A DNA stretch of 64,000 nt from Pyruvatibacter sp. HU-CL02332 (GTDB lineage Bacteria > Pseudomonadota > Alphaproteobacteria > CGMCC-115125), in the NCBI RefSeq assembly GCF_040362765.1, contig NZ_BAABWK010000002.1, positions 1,116,001 through 1,180,000 of the forward strand, written 5' to 3'. The position numbers and the translations under genes were made by a program. Positions 10,155 to 18,411 of this stretch are shown here, one piece after another (the stretch's first letter is position 1; each line of letters opens with the position of its first letter). The notes under the pieces are model-generated. The model had not been told where the DNA came from, did no database searches, and saw nothing but the letters and a program-made list of their open reading frames with translations.

Positions 10155-10916
10155 CTAGCGCCAGTCCCCAAGCACCGACTGCCACAGTGCCATGGCGGCC
10201 ACCACCGCTGTATCGGCTCGCATGATCCGCGGTCCGAGCGCGACGGCGTGCGCATTGGACATGGCTTCAAGCATCTTGCGCTCTGCCGGGTCGAAGCCGC
10301 CTTCCGGGCCAATGAGAATGGCCCAGGGAGCCTGCTTCACGCCGTCGGGCAGGCCGCGCAAATAATCGCCGGGCGGTGGCACGTCGGCACCGGGCAGCGC
10401 TTCATCGCAAAACAATATCTGCCGCTCGCGGGACCAGCGCGTCAGCACGGTCTCGAGCTTTGAGGGTTCTTCCACCGTGGGCACAAACAGCAGATTGCAC
10501 TGCTCTGCAGCTTCAACAGCGTTGGCGAGCAGTCGGGAGGTTTTGACCCGCTCTGCCTGGGTGCGCCGGGTCACCACCGGCTGCAGCAGGGCGGCCCCCA
10601 TCTCGGTTGCCTTTTGCGCCAGATAATCAATGCGGGCGCGCTTGAGGGGGGCAAACAGCAAATGCAGGTCGGGGCCTGCGGTCTGCTTGCGGGTGCGTTC
10701 AACAGGGGTTGCCTGGGCACGCTTCTTGCCGATCTCGTCCAGCCGGATCAGCCATTCGCCGTCCTCCCCATTGAAGGCCAGCGCCTGTTCGCCCGCCTTC
10801 TTGCGCATGACATTGGCAAGGTAATGGGCCTGCTCGGCGGGCAGATCAAAGGGCACATCCGCTTCCAGCGGTGCAGCGACAAAAAGGCGAATCAGATTTG
10901 TTCGGTTGCTCGACAT
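10155..10916 (-). CDS. rsmE: 16S rRNA m3U1498 methyltransferase
   Basis: SPOUT-class methyltransferase that methylates N3 of U1498 in 16S rRNA. Of 253 residues, the N-terminal PUA-like part (RLFVAAPLEADVPFDL, QAHYLANVMR) and the C-terminal knot (ILIGPEGGFDPAE, VALGPRIMRADTA) are both typical. ATG 10916 has GGGGAC at ribosome-site distance; an ATG at 10943 would overlap the divergent ubiA start. Divergent from ubiA, with the two starts only about 25 bases apart, so the promoters must overlap the opposing coding ends. Confidence 0.93.
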   Translation of the reverse strand: MSSNRTNLIRLFVAAPLEADVPFDLPAEQAHYLANVMRKKAGEQALAFNGEDGEWLIRLDEIGKKRAQATPVERTRKQTAGPDLHLLFAPLKRARIDYLAQKATEMGAALLQPVVTRRTQAERVKTSRLLANAVEAAEQCNLLFVPTVEEPSKLETVLTRWSRERQILFCDEALPGADVPPPGDYLRGLPDGVKQAPWAILIGPEGGFDPAERKMLEAMSNAHAVALGPRIMRADTAVVAAMALWQSVLGDWR

Positions 10917-10941
10917 GATGTCCCCAAGTATCACGGGTTGC

Positions 10942-11910
10942 ATGACAGTTCCTCAAGATAACGAGCCTGAGCCTTCCGGCAGCGTTGCAGACGCTGCGCC
11001 GGACAATTGGGTGGACAAGTGGGCACCGGCGAGCACGCGGCCCTATCTGCGGCTGATGCGGGCGGACCGGCCCATTGGTACGTGGCTGCTGTTCTGGCCC
11101 GGCGCGTGGGCGATCACGCTTGCGGCGCCGCAGGCCGGCAAATATGTGCTCTATCCTGAAATCCTTTATCTGATCGGCCTGTTTCTGGTGGGCGCGTTCG
11201 TGATGCGCGGCGCCGGGTGCGTCTGGAACGACTACACGGACCGGGAGATTGACGCCCAGGTGGCACGCACCGCGAGCCGTCCCATTCCATCGGGTCAGGT
11301 CAGCGGGTCATCCGCGCTGATCTTTCTTGGGGTGCTGCTGCTCATCGGCTTCCTCATTCTCATTCAGCTAAGCTGGGCCGCCATCGGGCTCGGCGTGGCA
11401 TCGCTGGTGCTGATTGCCATCTATCCCTTCGCCAAGCGGTTTACCTGGTGGCCGCAGGTGTTTTTGGGCCTCGCCATCAACTGGGGCGCGCTCATGGGAT
11501 GGGCTGCCGTCACCGGATCGCTCTCGGCAGCGCCCGTGTTCCTCTATCTGGCCGGCATCTGCTGGACCCTGGGGTACGACACGATTTATGCCCACCAGGA
11601 CAAGGAAGACGACGCGCTGATCGGGGTGAAATCGACAGCACTTTGGCTGGAGGCCAACACCAAGACGTGGCTGTGGGGCTTTTATGGGCTGACGCTTGTC
11701 TTCCTTGCGCTGGCAGGCGTCTTTGCGGGCATTGGCTGGGTCTATTTTGCCGGTCTGTTCATGGGTGGCTTTCACCTGATGCGGCAGGTGCGTGATACAG
11801 ATCTTGACCGTCCTGAGGAGTGCCTTGCGACTTTCAAGTCCAACCGCGATTTCGGGATCATTATCATTGCCTGCCTTTTTGCCGGAACACCGGGCACGAT
11901 GATCTCCTAG
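10942..11910 (+). CDS. ubiA: 4-hydroxybenzoate octaprenyltransferase
   Basis: Membrane prenyltransferase that attaches the polyprenyl chain to 4-hydroxybenzoate in ubiquinone synthesis, supplying the quinone for aerobic respiration. The first Asp motif is NDYTDREIDAQVARTASRPIP-like and the second is AHQDKEDDALIGVKST, both expected in UbiA. About eight to nine membrane helices and 322 residues are normal. The start is uncertain: ATG 10915, 10918 and 10942 are all in frame; 10942 gives a usual-length hydrophilic head, though no strong ribosome site precedes it. Confidence 0.93.
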   Translation: MTVPQDNEPEPSGSVADAAPDNWVDKWAPASTRPYLRLMRADRPIGTWLLFWPGAWAITLAAPQAGKYVLYPEILYLIGLFLVGAFVMRGAGCVWNDYTDREIDAQVARTASRPIPSGQVSGSSALIFLGVLLLIGFLILIQLSWAAIGLGVASLVLIAIYPFAKRFTWWPQVFLGLAINWGALMGWAAVTGSLSAAPVFLYLAGICWTLGYDTIYAHQDKEDDALIGVKSTALWLEANTKTWLWGFYGLTLVFLALAGVFAGIGWVYFAGLFMGGFHLMRQVRDTDLDRPEECLATFKSNRDFGIIIIACLFAGTPGTMIS

Positions 11911-12036
11911 ACCGTCAGCCCGCCTGGACATCACAGAGTCTGTGTCACAGCTGATCCAGCTGCCCCGTCTTGTCGTACTACTCATCAAACCGGGTCACAT
12001 GGTTGCCCCGGCATTCGACAGATGGAGGTTGTCCTC

Positions 12037-12159
12037 ATGTCCCTCAAATCCGTTGCGACTGCTGTTCGCAAGATCAATGAATTCGTTGCTCAGATGTTTG
12101 CCTTTGAAGGCATGTATGAGCGCAAGGCCGTATATGTTCGGCGCCGCCTTCCCCACTAG
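12037..12159 (+). CDS. Small protein of unknown function (40 aa)
   Basis: A 40-codon frame with an excellent ribosome site (GGAGG, 8 bases before the ATG). It encodes a basic helical peptide (MSLKSVATAVRKINEF, then MFAFEGMYERKAVYVRRR). I do not recognise it. It is followed 216 bases on by a second tiny gene with its own good ribosome site, and both precede a terminator, so they may form a small operon. The short length limits certainty. Confidence 0.5.
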   Translation: MSLKSVATAVRKINEFVAQMFAFEGMYERKAVYVRRRLPH

Positions 12160-12174
12160 GTCTTGCCGCCGCCG

Positions 12175-12198
12175 CTGCCATGCAACGCTGCATGGCAG
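12175..12198. repeat. Perfect 10-bp hairpin between two small genes
   Basis: CTGCCATGCA, 4-base loop ACGC, TGCATGGCAG. It starts 15 bases after the stop of the 40-residue gene. No T-tract follows, so it may stabilise or attenuate the transcript. Confidence 0.55.
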
Positions 12199-12375
12199 AC
12201 GGTCAGGCTACGGACAAATCGTAAATGCCCCCGCAAAACTGCGACTTTTGAGGCCAGCCATGCGGGCGACGCAGCCCTGATGAGCGGGGCCATGCATTGC
12301 TCTTTCAGGCCCGCGGACCGATTTTCACCGCACAAGGAATTGTCCTTGCTCGACTTGAAAACCGGGAGCCTAAAG

Positions 12376-12576
12376 ATGACTGACTTTCTGAAGATTTGGC
12401 TCAACGCCGTTGCTGCCTCCATAAGCGCCTTTGCAGGTCTGCCTTATGAGCCTGTGCGCCTTACGGACACCCGATTTGCGTCGACCAAAGACCATTCCCG
12501 ACAAATGTCACTCCCCCTCGACGACGAAGACGAAGGGTTTATCGGGGGCTATTCAGGGCACGCCCACGCAGCCTAA
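12376..12576 (+). CDS. Small protein of unknown function (66 aa)
   Basis: A 66-residue frame beginning MTDFLKIWLNAVAAS, with GGGAG seven bases before the ATG. The N-terminal 25 residues form an amphipathic or weakly hydrophobic helix; the C-terminal part is acidic and then Gly/His-rich (DDEDEGFIGGYSGHAHAA). It ends shortly before a strong terminator. The upstream frame could extend to 12163 but lacks protein character. I cannot assign a family. The FAGLPYEPVRL stretch loosely resembles FEGMYERKAV of the preceding small gene, perhaps by chance. Confidence 0.55.
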   Translation: MTDFLKIWLNAVAASISAFAGLPYEPVRLTDTRFASTKDHSRQMSLPLDDEDEGFIGGYSGHAHAA

Positions 12577-12619
12577 GACGCCCCCCATAACACGTGACGA
12601 TAGGTGACGACTGACATCG

Positions 12620-12657
12620 AACAGCGCCTGCGGGAAACCGTGGGCGCTGTTTTCGTT
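12620..12657 (+). terminator. Terminator after the small-gene pair
   Basis: AACAGCGCC pairs with GGCGCTGTT, with an inner CGG-GAAA-CCG tetraloop stem, followed by TTCGTTT. It ends the 12037-12576 small-gene unit. Confidence 0.75.
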
Positions 12658-12712
12658 TGTGCACACCAAAAGCTCCGTAGACGGATCGCCTGCGAAGGTG
12701 TGATGCGGTCTT

Positions 12713-12730
12713 TCCCTCATGAATGAGGGA
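12713..12730. repeat. Short perfect hairpin
   Basis: TCCCTCAT, GA, ATGAGGGA: an 8-base palindrome with two central bases, directly beside the larger inverted repeat that starts at 12732. Confidence 0.5.
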
Positions 12731-12731
12731 G

Positions 12732-12810
12732 AACGGGAGCGCTGCCGTGGCAGCCCGGCCGTTGTGATCAAAAATTGTATCGAGTGCCGCTCTTAAGCAG
12801 CGCTCCCGTT
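12732..12810. repeat. 14-bp spaced perfect inverted repeat
   Basis: AACGGGAGCGCTGC at 12732-12745 and its exact complement GCAGCGCTCCCGTT at 12797-12810, with a 51-base spacer. A match of this length is not expected by chance; it could be a long hairpin or the ends of a tiny mobile or palindromic element. Confidence 0.6.
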
Positions 12811-13143
12811 ACGGATGGTCTTCGGCTTGTGCACAAGCGATGGGGCGAGGCGTTACCTCACAGTGTTCCACCGCAGCCCTGCTACCGGTCACACATGCAT
12901 TCCGACACCGGTCTGGCCATGTGTCGCGTCCGCATGCACGTCCACCGGGGCGATCTTACTTTACGCGCCGGGCCGAGCCTTCGCCGCCTTGCAGTCACTC
13001 GCGTTCGTTACCCGCAAGCACCCCACAAGGCCATCCGCCCCCGCGCCCAAGCCCGGACGGTCCGGGATGCCCTCAAGCACGAGGCCTACCCAGTATGAGG
13101 CCCCCAAAAGGACCGGGGATAGAGAACACAAAAAATTCCGTCG

Positions 13144-13222
13144 CCCCGGACTTGATCCGGGGCCTACTCGCAACCGATCAACTGCACAGCCACCGAGAGT
13201 GGACCCCGGATCAAGTCCGGGG
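13144..13222. repeat. REP-like palindrome pair, copy 1
   Basis: Two 19-base units in opposite orientation, CCCCGGACTTGATCCGGGG (13144-13162) and CCCCGGATCAAGTCCGGGG (13204-13222). Each is itself nearly palindromic, and the flanks (CCTACTCGC / GAGTGGA) are also roughly complementary. The same unit recurs at 24593. This kind of element is widespread between genes in alphaproteobacteria. Confidence 0.8.
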
Positions 13223-13280
13223 ATGCGGTGGTGGAAGTGTGGTCGGACAACACACGCTCCCCGGCGCACTCCCAAAATCA

Positions 13281-13310
13281 TTGACTCCAAGCCCTGAACC
13301 ATGGTTCATT
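13281..13310 (+). promoter_or_regulatory. Promoter with TetR-type palindromic operator
   Basis: A perfect 14-base palindrome TGAACCATGGTTCA (13295-13308) lies between a TTGACT -35-like box (13281) and a TTCATT -10-like box (13305, 18-base spacer), just before the TetR gene. This is the layout of an autorepressed TetR promoter, and would also control the overlapping desaturase and methyltransferase genes. Confidence 0.65.
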
Positions 13311-13324
13311 TCATAAAGACCTGA

Positions 13325-13993
13325 ATGGAGTTTCATTTCTTGGCCTATCGCAAGACCGGCAAAGTCGTGGCCCAGCTGGAGGCCAACCGTGCCCGTATCC
13401 TTGATGCGGCGCGGGCGCTTGTGTTCTCGGGCGGGTTTCAGGCGGCCAGCATGGCAGCCGTTGCCCGTGACGCGGGCGTGGCAACGGGGACGCTGTATCG
13501 CTATTTCGCCTCCCGCGAAGCGATGCTGCTGGACGTGTTCCGGGCCGTGTCGGATGCGGAGATGTCGCGGCTTGAAGACATTGCCGCCGGCCCCGGCCTG
13601 CCCGCTGCTCGGCTGCGCGATGTGGTGCATGCCTTTACGACACGCGCGGTGCGTGGTGCCAAGCAGGCCCATGCCCTGCTCGCAGAACCCGTGGATGGTG
13701 CGCTGGCCGATGAACGTCTGGCCTATCGTCGGCGCCATGCGGCCATTTTTGAACGGCTGATGCGCGAGGCGCAGGCGGCACGAGAAATTCCGGCCCTTGA
13801 TGCGCATGTGACGGCTGCCGCCATCGCCGGTGCCATTCCCTCAGCCCTCACCCTGCACGGGCCGGACAATGTGCCGGATGCTGATGCCCTGATTGATACC
13901 GTTTTGCGCATGGCGGGACTTGATCCCCACGCAACCAAAAACACATCGAACACAGACCGCAACGAGGACATGTCCCATGATCAATCCGCTTGA
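13325..13993 (+). CDS. TetR-family transcriptional repressor
   Basis: A 222-residue repressor with an N-terminal TetR helix-turn-helix (ARILDAARALVFSGGFQAAS, then VATGTLYRYFASREAMLLDVF) and a ligand-binding C-terminal half. The last 17 bases overlap the desaturase gene, so it is part of the same transcript, and a perfect palindrome sits in its promoter. By analogy with other TetR proteins next to lipid genes, the ligand may be a fatty acid or acyl-CoA; that is inference. The residues after about 200 are polar and probably disordered. Confidence 0.92.
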   Translation: MEFHFLAYRKTGKVVAQLEANRARILDAARALVFSGGFQAASMAAVARDAGVATGTLYRYFASREAMLLDVFRAVSDAEMSRLEDIAAGPGLPAARLRDVVHAFTTRAVRGAKQAHALLAEPVDGALADERLAYRRRHAAIFERLMREAQAAREIPALDAHVTAAAIAGAIPSALTLHGPDNVPDADALIDTVLRMAGLDPHATKNTSNTDRNEDMSHDQSA

Positions 13994-15011
13994 TCTTCTG
14001 ACCGAACAACAGCTCGCCGAAGTGAAAGAACGATCCGATGCCAAAGGCATCTGGGTCGTGGCCTTCAGCTGGATGCTCATTTTCGGTGCCATGGCGATGT
14101 TTGCCATCTGGCCCAACCCGCTCACCTTCATTGCCGCCGTCATCATCGTCGGCACGCGGCAACTGGGGCTGGCAATCGGCATGCATGACGGGGCGCACGG
14201 GGTGCTGACCAAGAGCCCGTCACTCAACATGTTTTTGTCGCAGTGGCTGTGCGCCTATCCGATGCTGGCAGAAACCATGTCCTATCGCCGCTATCACCTC
14301 ACCCATCACAGGAACACGCAGCAGGAAAACGATCCCGACCTGATCCTCTCCAAGCCGTTCCCGATCACGCGCAAGAGTTTCCGCCGCAAGTTCATCCGCG
14401 ACATCACCGGGCAGACCGGTTACCAGCAGCGCAAGGCGCAGATCCTCAACGCATTGGGCGATCCCTCTTTGCCGTGGGACAAGCGCATTGACCGGTTTGC
14501 TGCCAAGCTTGGACCTGCGGTCTTCACCAATCTGGTACTGTTCTCGATCCTGGCGCTGGCAGGCCAGTGGTATCTTTATTTTCTGCTTTGGGTGCTGCCC
14601 ATGCTCACCTGGCATCAGGCGGTAACGCGCATTCGCAATATTGCCGAGCACGCCATGGTGCCTGACGACAGCGACCCATTCCGAAATGCGCGGACCACAA
14701 AGGCTGGCTGGTTCATGCGGTTGGTGATGGCACCGGGCTACGTGAACTATCACGTGGAGCATCACCTGTTCATGTGGGTGCCCTGCTACAACCTGCCCAA
14801 GCTGCACACATACCTGCTGGCGAATGGCCACGGCGAAAAGATGGAAATCAAGGACAGCTATTTCGACGTCATCAAGATGGCAACGTCGCGTCCGGATGAC
14901 GAGGACCGGCCCGGCGAAATGGTGCACAACGCCCGCACCCGGCGTGTCTCCGGCATCATTTCTGAAGGCTTTGATGAAGTGGATACGTCGGCCAAACCAA
15001 ATGCCGCCTGA
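13977..15011 (+). CDS. Membrane fatty acid desaturase
   Basis: A 344-residue di-iron membrane desaturase. The three histidine boxes are intact: HDGAH at 70-74, HLTHH at 107-111 and HVEHH at 259-263, with an extra HQAVTRIRNIAEH between them. Hydrophobic segments near residues 25-60 and 180-210 fit the usual four-helix topology. Position specificity cannot be read from sequence. ATG 13977 lies inside the TetR gene end, and its stop overlaps the next gene by 11 bases, so the three genes are translationally linked. It likely adjusts membrane unsaturation under TetR control. Confidence 0.92.
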   Translation: MINPLDLLTEQQLAEVKERSDAKGIWVVAFSWMLIFGAMAMFAIWPNPLTFIAAVIIVGTRQLGLAIGMHDGAHGVLTKSPSLNMFLSQWLCAYPMLAETMSYRRYHLTHHRNTQQENDPDLILSKPFPITRKSFRRKFIRDITGQTGYQQRKAQILNALGDPSLPWDKRIDRFAAKLGPAVFTNLVLFSILALAGQWYLYFLLWVLPMLTWHQAVTRIRNIAEHAMVPDDSDPFRNARTTKAGWFMRLVMAPGYVNYHVEHHLFMWVPCYNLPKLHTYLLANGHGEKMEIKDSYFDVIKMATSRPDDEDRPGEMVHNARTRRVSGIISEGFDEVDTSAKPNAA

Positions 15012-15681
15012 CATTGAGCCCCGTCCGGCGGAGACAGACCCGCAGGCCTATGTGGCGGGCAATTCTGTTGTTCAAACAGCGCCTCTTGTGCCGGAGATAA
15101 AACTTCATCTGGCTGATGAGCGCGCGCCCCTGTGGAACAAGACACAGCGTGATCTGTGGGACGATGGCATCGTCCTGCCCTATTGGGCGTTTGCCTGGGC
15201 GGGCGGGCAGGCACTTGCACGCCTGCTGCTGGATGAACCGGAGCGGGTTCGCGGCAAGCGCGTGCTGGATTTTGCGTCCGGTAGTGCCATCAGCGGCATT
15301 GCCGCCAAGCTCTGCGGCGCCACCCATGTGCTTGCGGCTGACATTGATCCCTTGGCCGCCGTCGCCGCGCAGATGAATGCGGACGCCAACGCCATTACTC
15401 TCGATACGTCCACCGATGATCTGGTGGGGCAAAGCCTTGCCGACTTCGACGTCATCATCGCCGGCGACATTTGCTACGAGCAATCCGTTGCCGAGCGCGT
15501 GCGGGACTGGCTTGGAGAAGAAGCCCATGCAGGCCGCGAGGTGCTGATCGGCGACCCCGGCCGCACGTTCCTGCCCCGCAAGGATCTGGAGCCGGTGATC
15601 GGGTATGGCGTCAAATCCGCCCGCGATCTGGACGACACCGACGTGCGCAATGCACGGGTCTGGCGATTTGCCGCCGATTGA
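15001..15681 (+). CDS. Class I methyltransferase, ETF-beta lysine methyltransferase-like
   Basis: A 226-residue SAM-dependent methyltransferase. The segment LPYWAFAWAGGQALARLLLD, motif I VLDFASGSAISGIAA and ADIDPLAAVAAQMNA match the METTL20/ETFBKMT-like protein lysine methyltransferases, which in animals and Agrobacterium modify the beta subunit of electron transfer flavoprotein. A Gly that is usually in motif I (SGSG) is Ala here. The pairing with a desaturase fits fatty acid metabolism, but the substrate is inferred. ATG 15001 overlaps the desaturase end; the frame extends further upstream only inside that gene. Confidence 0.82.
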   Translation: MPPDIEPRPAETDPQAYVAGNSVVQTAPLVPEIKLHLADERAPLWNKTQRDLWDDGIVLPYWAFAWAGGQALARLLLDEPERVRGKRVLDFASGSAISGIAAKLCGATHVLAADIDPLAAVAAQMNADANAITLDTSTDDLVGQSLADFDVIIAGDICYEQSVAERVRDWLGEEAHAGREVLIGDPGRTFLPRKDLEPVIGYGVKSARDLDDTDVRNARVWRFAAD

Positions 15682-15725
15682 CCAATACTCCGCCTCCATC
15701 ACACAAATAAAAAACGGGGGATCAC

Positions 15726-16118
15726 ATGGTTGGAACACAAGCCGAAGCCGTCGGACTCTATATCGGGCTCAATCTCATCCTGACGCTGATACTGGCCATT
15801 CTGGTGGTACGCCAACGGGCCAAGCACGAGATCAGCCTGGGCACTGGCGGCAATGACGACATGGAGCGCGCCATACGCGCCCACGGTAACAATGTGGAAT
15901 ATGTTGCCATTGCGCTGCCAGGTCTGATTGCCCTGGCGCTGCTGGGGGCCTCCACCACGCTCATCCACATCGCCGGTCTGCTGGTAACGGTCGGCCGGGT
16001 GGGCCACGCCATCGGCATTACCAACGGCATTTCCCTCTTCCGCCAGATTGGCACCCTGTCCACCTGGATTGGCGTGCTGGCGCTGGGCGTTGGATGTCTT
16101 TGGATCGTATTCGGCTAA
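15726..16118 (+). CDS. MAPEG family membrane protein
   Basis: A 130-residue, four-helix membrane protein of the MAPEG family (membrane glutathione transferases and eicosanoid enzymes). The conserved RAIRAHGNNVEYVA motif after the first helix is present; the Arg, His, Asn and Glu are the glutathione-contact residues of the family. Bacterial members of this type are close to YecN-like proteins with glutathione transferase activity in some cases. AACGGGGGATCAC precedes the ATG. It follows the methyltransferase by 44 bases on the same strand. Confidence 0.9.
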   Translation: MVGTQAEAVGLYIGLNLILTLILAILVVRQRAKHEISLGTGGNDDMERAIRAHGNNVEYVAIALPGLIALALLGASTTLIHIAGLLVTVGRVGHAIGITNGISLFRQIGTLSTWIGVLALGVGCLWIVFG

Positions 16119-16159
16119 GGGATCGACTTCGCCTAGCGGTTTTCTGCGGCTAACGGGGC

Positions 16160-16828
16160 CTAGGGGCGCGCCGGTTTTCCGGTGGAGCCCCAGGTCGCGT
16201 AATCCGTACGCCAAAGAGCTGCCGTGGTAATTTCCGGCGGCTCGCCATGGTCCAGATACCAGCTGTCCACGACCCACTGCGTACCGGTTTCCTGGTCAAT
16301 GATGGTGGGTGCCATGTGCGGCAGGTAATCGATGATGTCACCCTTGTGGAGCCGCCCGCCAAGCCGGTGCTTGGTAATCAGGCCGTCAGCGACCAGCAGT
16401 TTGAGATAGGTGGTGGTGTTGACGGTTTCGTCGGCACAGTCGAGCTGGTTGGCGAGCCAGAAGTTTGAGTAGGTGCCGCCCAGATCCGCATCAGTGCCGG
16501 TTTGCGCCCCTGCCAGCTTTTCAAGTTTTGACACGGCAAGGCCAATCAGCTTGCGCTCTTCCTCGGCATTGGCTGGCGCCTGCGCAAAAACAGAACGCAC
16601 GCCTTCCCACTGACCTTCGGAGAGATGCACGTCATGGCGCTCATAGCAGCCATGGCCCGAGCAGATGACGAAATGCTCCGGAGAAGGCTGGCCACCGGGG
16701 TGCAATTCATAGATTCGCTTGGCGATGGGCTGATCCCGCCCCCCGGCACAGGCGGCCAGAAGGGTCGCAAGAACGCCCGCTATAAGGCCAGCGCGCAGAA
16801 TACGCCGGTTTGCCGCACTCACTCTCAT
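16160..16828 (-). CDS. Lipoprotein of unknown function
   Basis: A 222-residue protein with a signal peptide ending in the lipobox LAAC (Cys27), so it is probably lipid-anchored in the periplasm. After the anchor comes ICSGHGCYERHDVHLSEGQW, with two cysteines and three histidines close together, then a helical region (NAEEERKLIGLAVSKLEKLAG), NQLDCADETVNTTTYLKLL and WVVDSWYLDHGEPPEI. It looks like a conserved alphaproteobacterial family without a known role. It converges with the MAPEG gene and is divergent from pmbA. Confidence 0.8.
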   Translation of the reverse strand: MRVSAANRRILRAGLIAGVLATLLAACAGGRDQPIAKRIYELHPGGQPSPEHFVICSGHGCYERHDVHLSEGQWEGVRSVFAQAPANAEEERKLIGLAVSKLEKLAGAQTGTDADLGGTYSNFWLANQLDCADETVNTTTYLKLLVADGLITKHRLGGRLHKGDIIDYLPHMAPTIIDQETGTQWVVDSWYLDHGEPPEITTAALWRTDYATWGSTGKPARP

Positions 16829-17049
16829 GTCAGCCCCTCCACTTCAGCCCCGCCACATCTGCTCATATGCCAGTTCAGGGAAAAAATCGGCAATTTTGTG
16901 CCCTGAGGGGCGCATGGCCCCCGCTTTCAGGCTATATGAGGACTTATAGCCCATTCACGCGCTATATCAGCCTCACGCCCGCGTGAGTCCATAGCATTTG
17001 CGCGCATTTCCTCGTCTTTTCAGGCGTCTTTTTCAGGCCGATTGCCCCG

Positions 17050-18411
17050 ATGACCATTCCGTCCAAGACCGATCTTGAGCTTGCCTCCACCGCCGTCAAA
17101 AAACTCATGGCCGCAGGCGCCGATGCGGCGGACGCCATTGCCGCGGCAGGCACCTCGCTGGGCGTCTCCTTCCGCATGGGCAAACTTGAAGATGTGGAAC
17201 GGTCCGAAGGCACGGACCTTGGTATTCGCGCCATGGTGAAGGGTGACGACGGGGCCATGCGGCAGGCGGTCGTCTCGCTGACGGACACAAGCGGCCCGGC
17301 GCTGGACGAAGCGGTTGAGCGCGTCATCGCCATGGCGCGCATCGCGCCGGATGATCCCTATTGCGGTCTGGCTGACAAAGCCCGCCTCGCCACAGACATT
17401 GCCGACCTTGATCTGGATGATGGTCAGGAGCCGGACGCGGACACTTTGGCATCACGTGCCGAGGCGGCTGAAAAAGCTGCCCTTGATGTTGCAGGCGTGA
17501 CCAACTCCATGGGGGCCGGGGCCGGCTGGAGCCGCTCACAGGTGGCGCTTGTCACCAGCGACGGGTTTGAAGGCACGTATTCCGGCAGCTCTCACTCCAT
17601 CTCATGCTCCGTCCTTGCAGGCGAAGGCACCGGAATGGAGCGTGATTATGATTACACGTCATCGCGGCATCTGTCTGAGCTGGATGCGCCCGAAACAGTC
17701 GGCAAGAGCGCGGCCGACAAAGCCGTCAAGCGCCTCAACCCGCGCAAGATGAAAAGCCAGGCGGTGCCGGTCATCTATGATCCGCGCGTCTCCGGAGGCC
17801 TTGTCGGTCATCTGGCGGGTGCAGTGTCCGGCTCATCTGTTGCCCGCGGCACAAGTTTCCTGAAGGACCGCATGGGTGAGCAGGTAATGGCGTCAGGCCT
17901 TGCCATCATTGACGACCCCCGCATCATTCGTGGTCGCTCCTCAAAACCGTTTGATGGCGAAGGCGTTGCGGCAGAAAAGCTGGCACTGGTTGAAGACGGC
18001 GTTCTTCAAAGCTGGATCATGGATTCATCTTCCGCCCGCCAGCTGGGTCTTGAAACATCCGGCCGCGCCGCGCGCGGCACCGGGGGCCCTCCGGGTCCCT
18101 CCACCACCAATCTTTACATGGAAGCAGGCAAGCTCAGTGTGGAAGAGCTGATGGCGGACATCACAGAAGGCTTCTACATCACCGAACTGATCGGCATGGG
18201 CGTCAACGGCATTACCGGTGACTATTCACGCGGCGCTGCGGGCTACTGGATCGAGAATGGAGAGCTGACATTCCCGGTCACTGAAATCACCGTTGCGGGC
18301 AACCTCAAGGACATGTTCATGGCCATGACACCGGCCAGCGATCTTGTGTTCCGCTACGGCACGAATGCGCCCACCATGCGTGTTGAAGGCATGACCATTG
18401 CCGGAGCTTGA
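17050..18411 (+). CDS. pmbA: TldE/PmbA, TldD partner
   Basis: The non-metal-binding partner of TldD; together they form a heterodimeric protease for peptide maturation and degradation. At 453 residues it has the correct length. It lacks an HExxxH motif where TldD has one and instead has the TldE core KAVKRLNPRKMKSQAVPVIYDPRVSGG and the conserved end GNLKDMFMAMTPASDLVF. It begins a tight plus-strand run toward lipid A genes; its stop overlaps the next gene by 14 bases. The tldD gene is at 4815. Confidence 0.94.
   Translation: MTIPSKTDLELASTAVKKLMAAGADAADAIAAAGTSLGVSFRMGKLEDVERSEGTDLGIRAMVKGDDGAMRQAVVSLTDTSGPALDEAVERVIAMARIAPDDPYCGLADKARLATDIADLDLDDGQEPDADTLASRAEAAEKAALDVAGVTNSMGAGAGWSRSQVALVTSDGFEGTYSGSSHSISCSVLAGEGTGMERDYDYTSSRHLSELDAPETVGKSAADKAVKRLNPRKMKSQAVPVIYDPRVSGGLVGHLAGAVSGSSVARGTSFLKDRMGEQVMASGLAIIDDPRIIRGRSSKPFDGEGVAAEKLALVEDGVLQSWIMDSSSARQLGLETSGRAARGTGGPPGPSTTNLYMEAGKLSVEELMADITEGFYITELIGMGVNGITGDYSRGAAGYWIENGELTFPVTEITVAGNLKDMFMAMTPASDLVFRYGTNAPTMRVEGMTIAGA

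Larger units (their letters stand above)
12577..13324. other. 748-bp gene-free region rich in inverted repeats
   Basis: Frames on both strands here lack recognisable protein features; the longest (12815-13297) translates the REP-like palindromes into a GLDPG / VDPGSSPG pattern typical of non-coding repeats. The stretch holds a terminator, an 8-bp hairpin, a 14-bp spaced inverted repeat, the REP-like pair and the TetR operator, listed separately. Confidence 0.6.

Noticed and set aside
12815-13297. Overlapping frames with GLDPG and VDPGSSPG repeats
   Set aside because: They arise from translating the REP-like palindromes; no ribosome site and no protein character.
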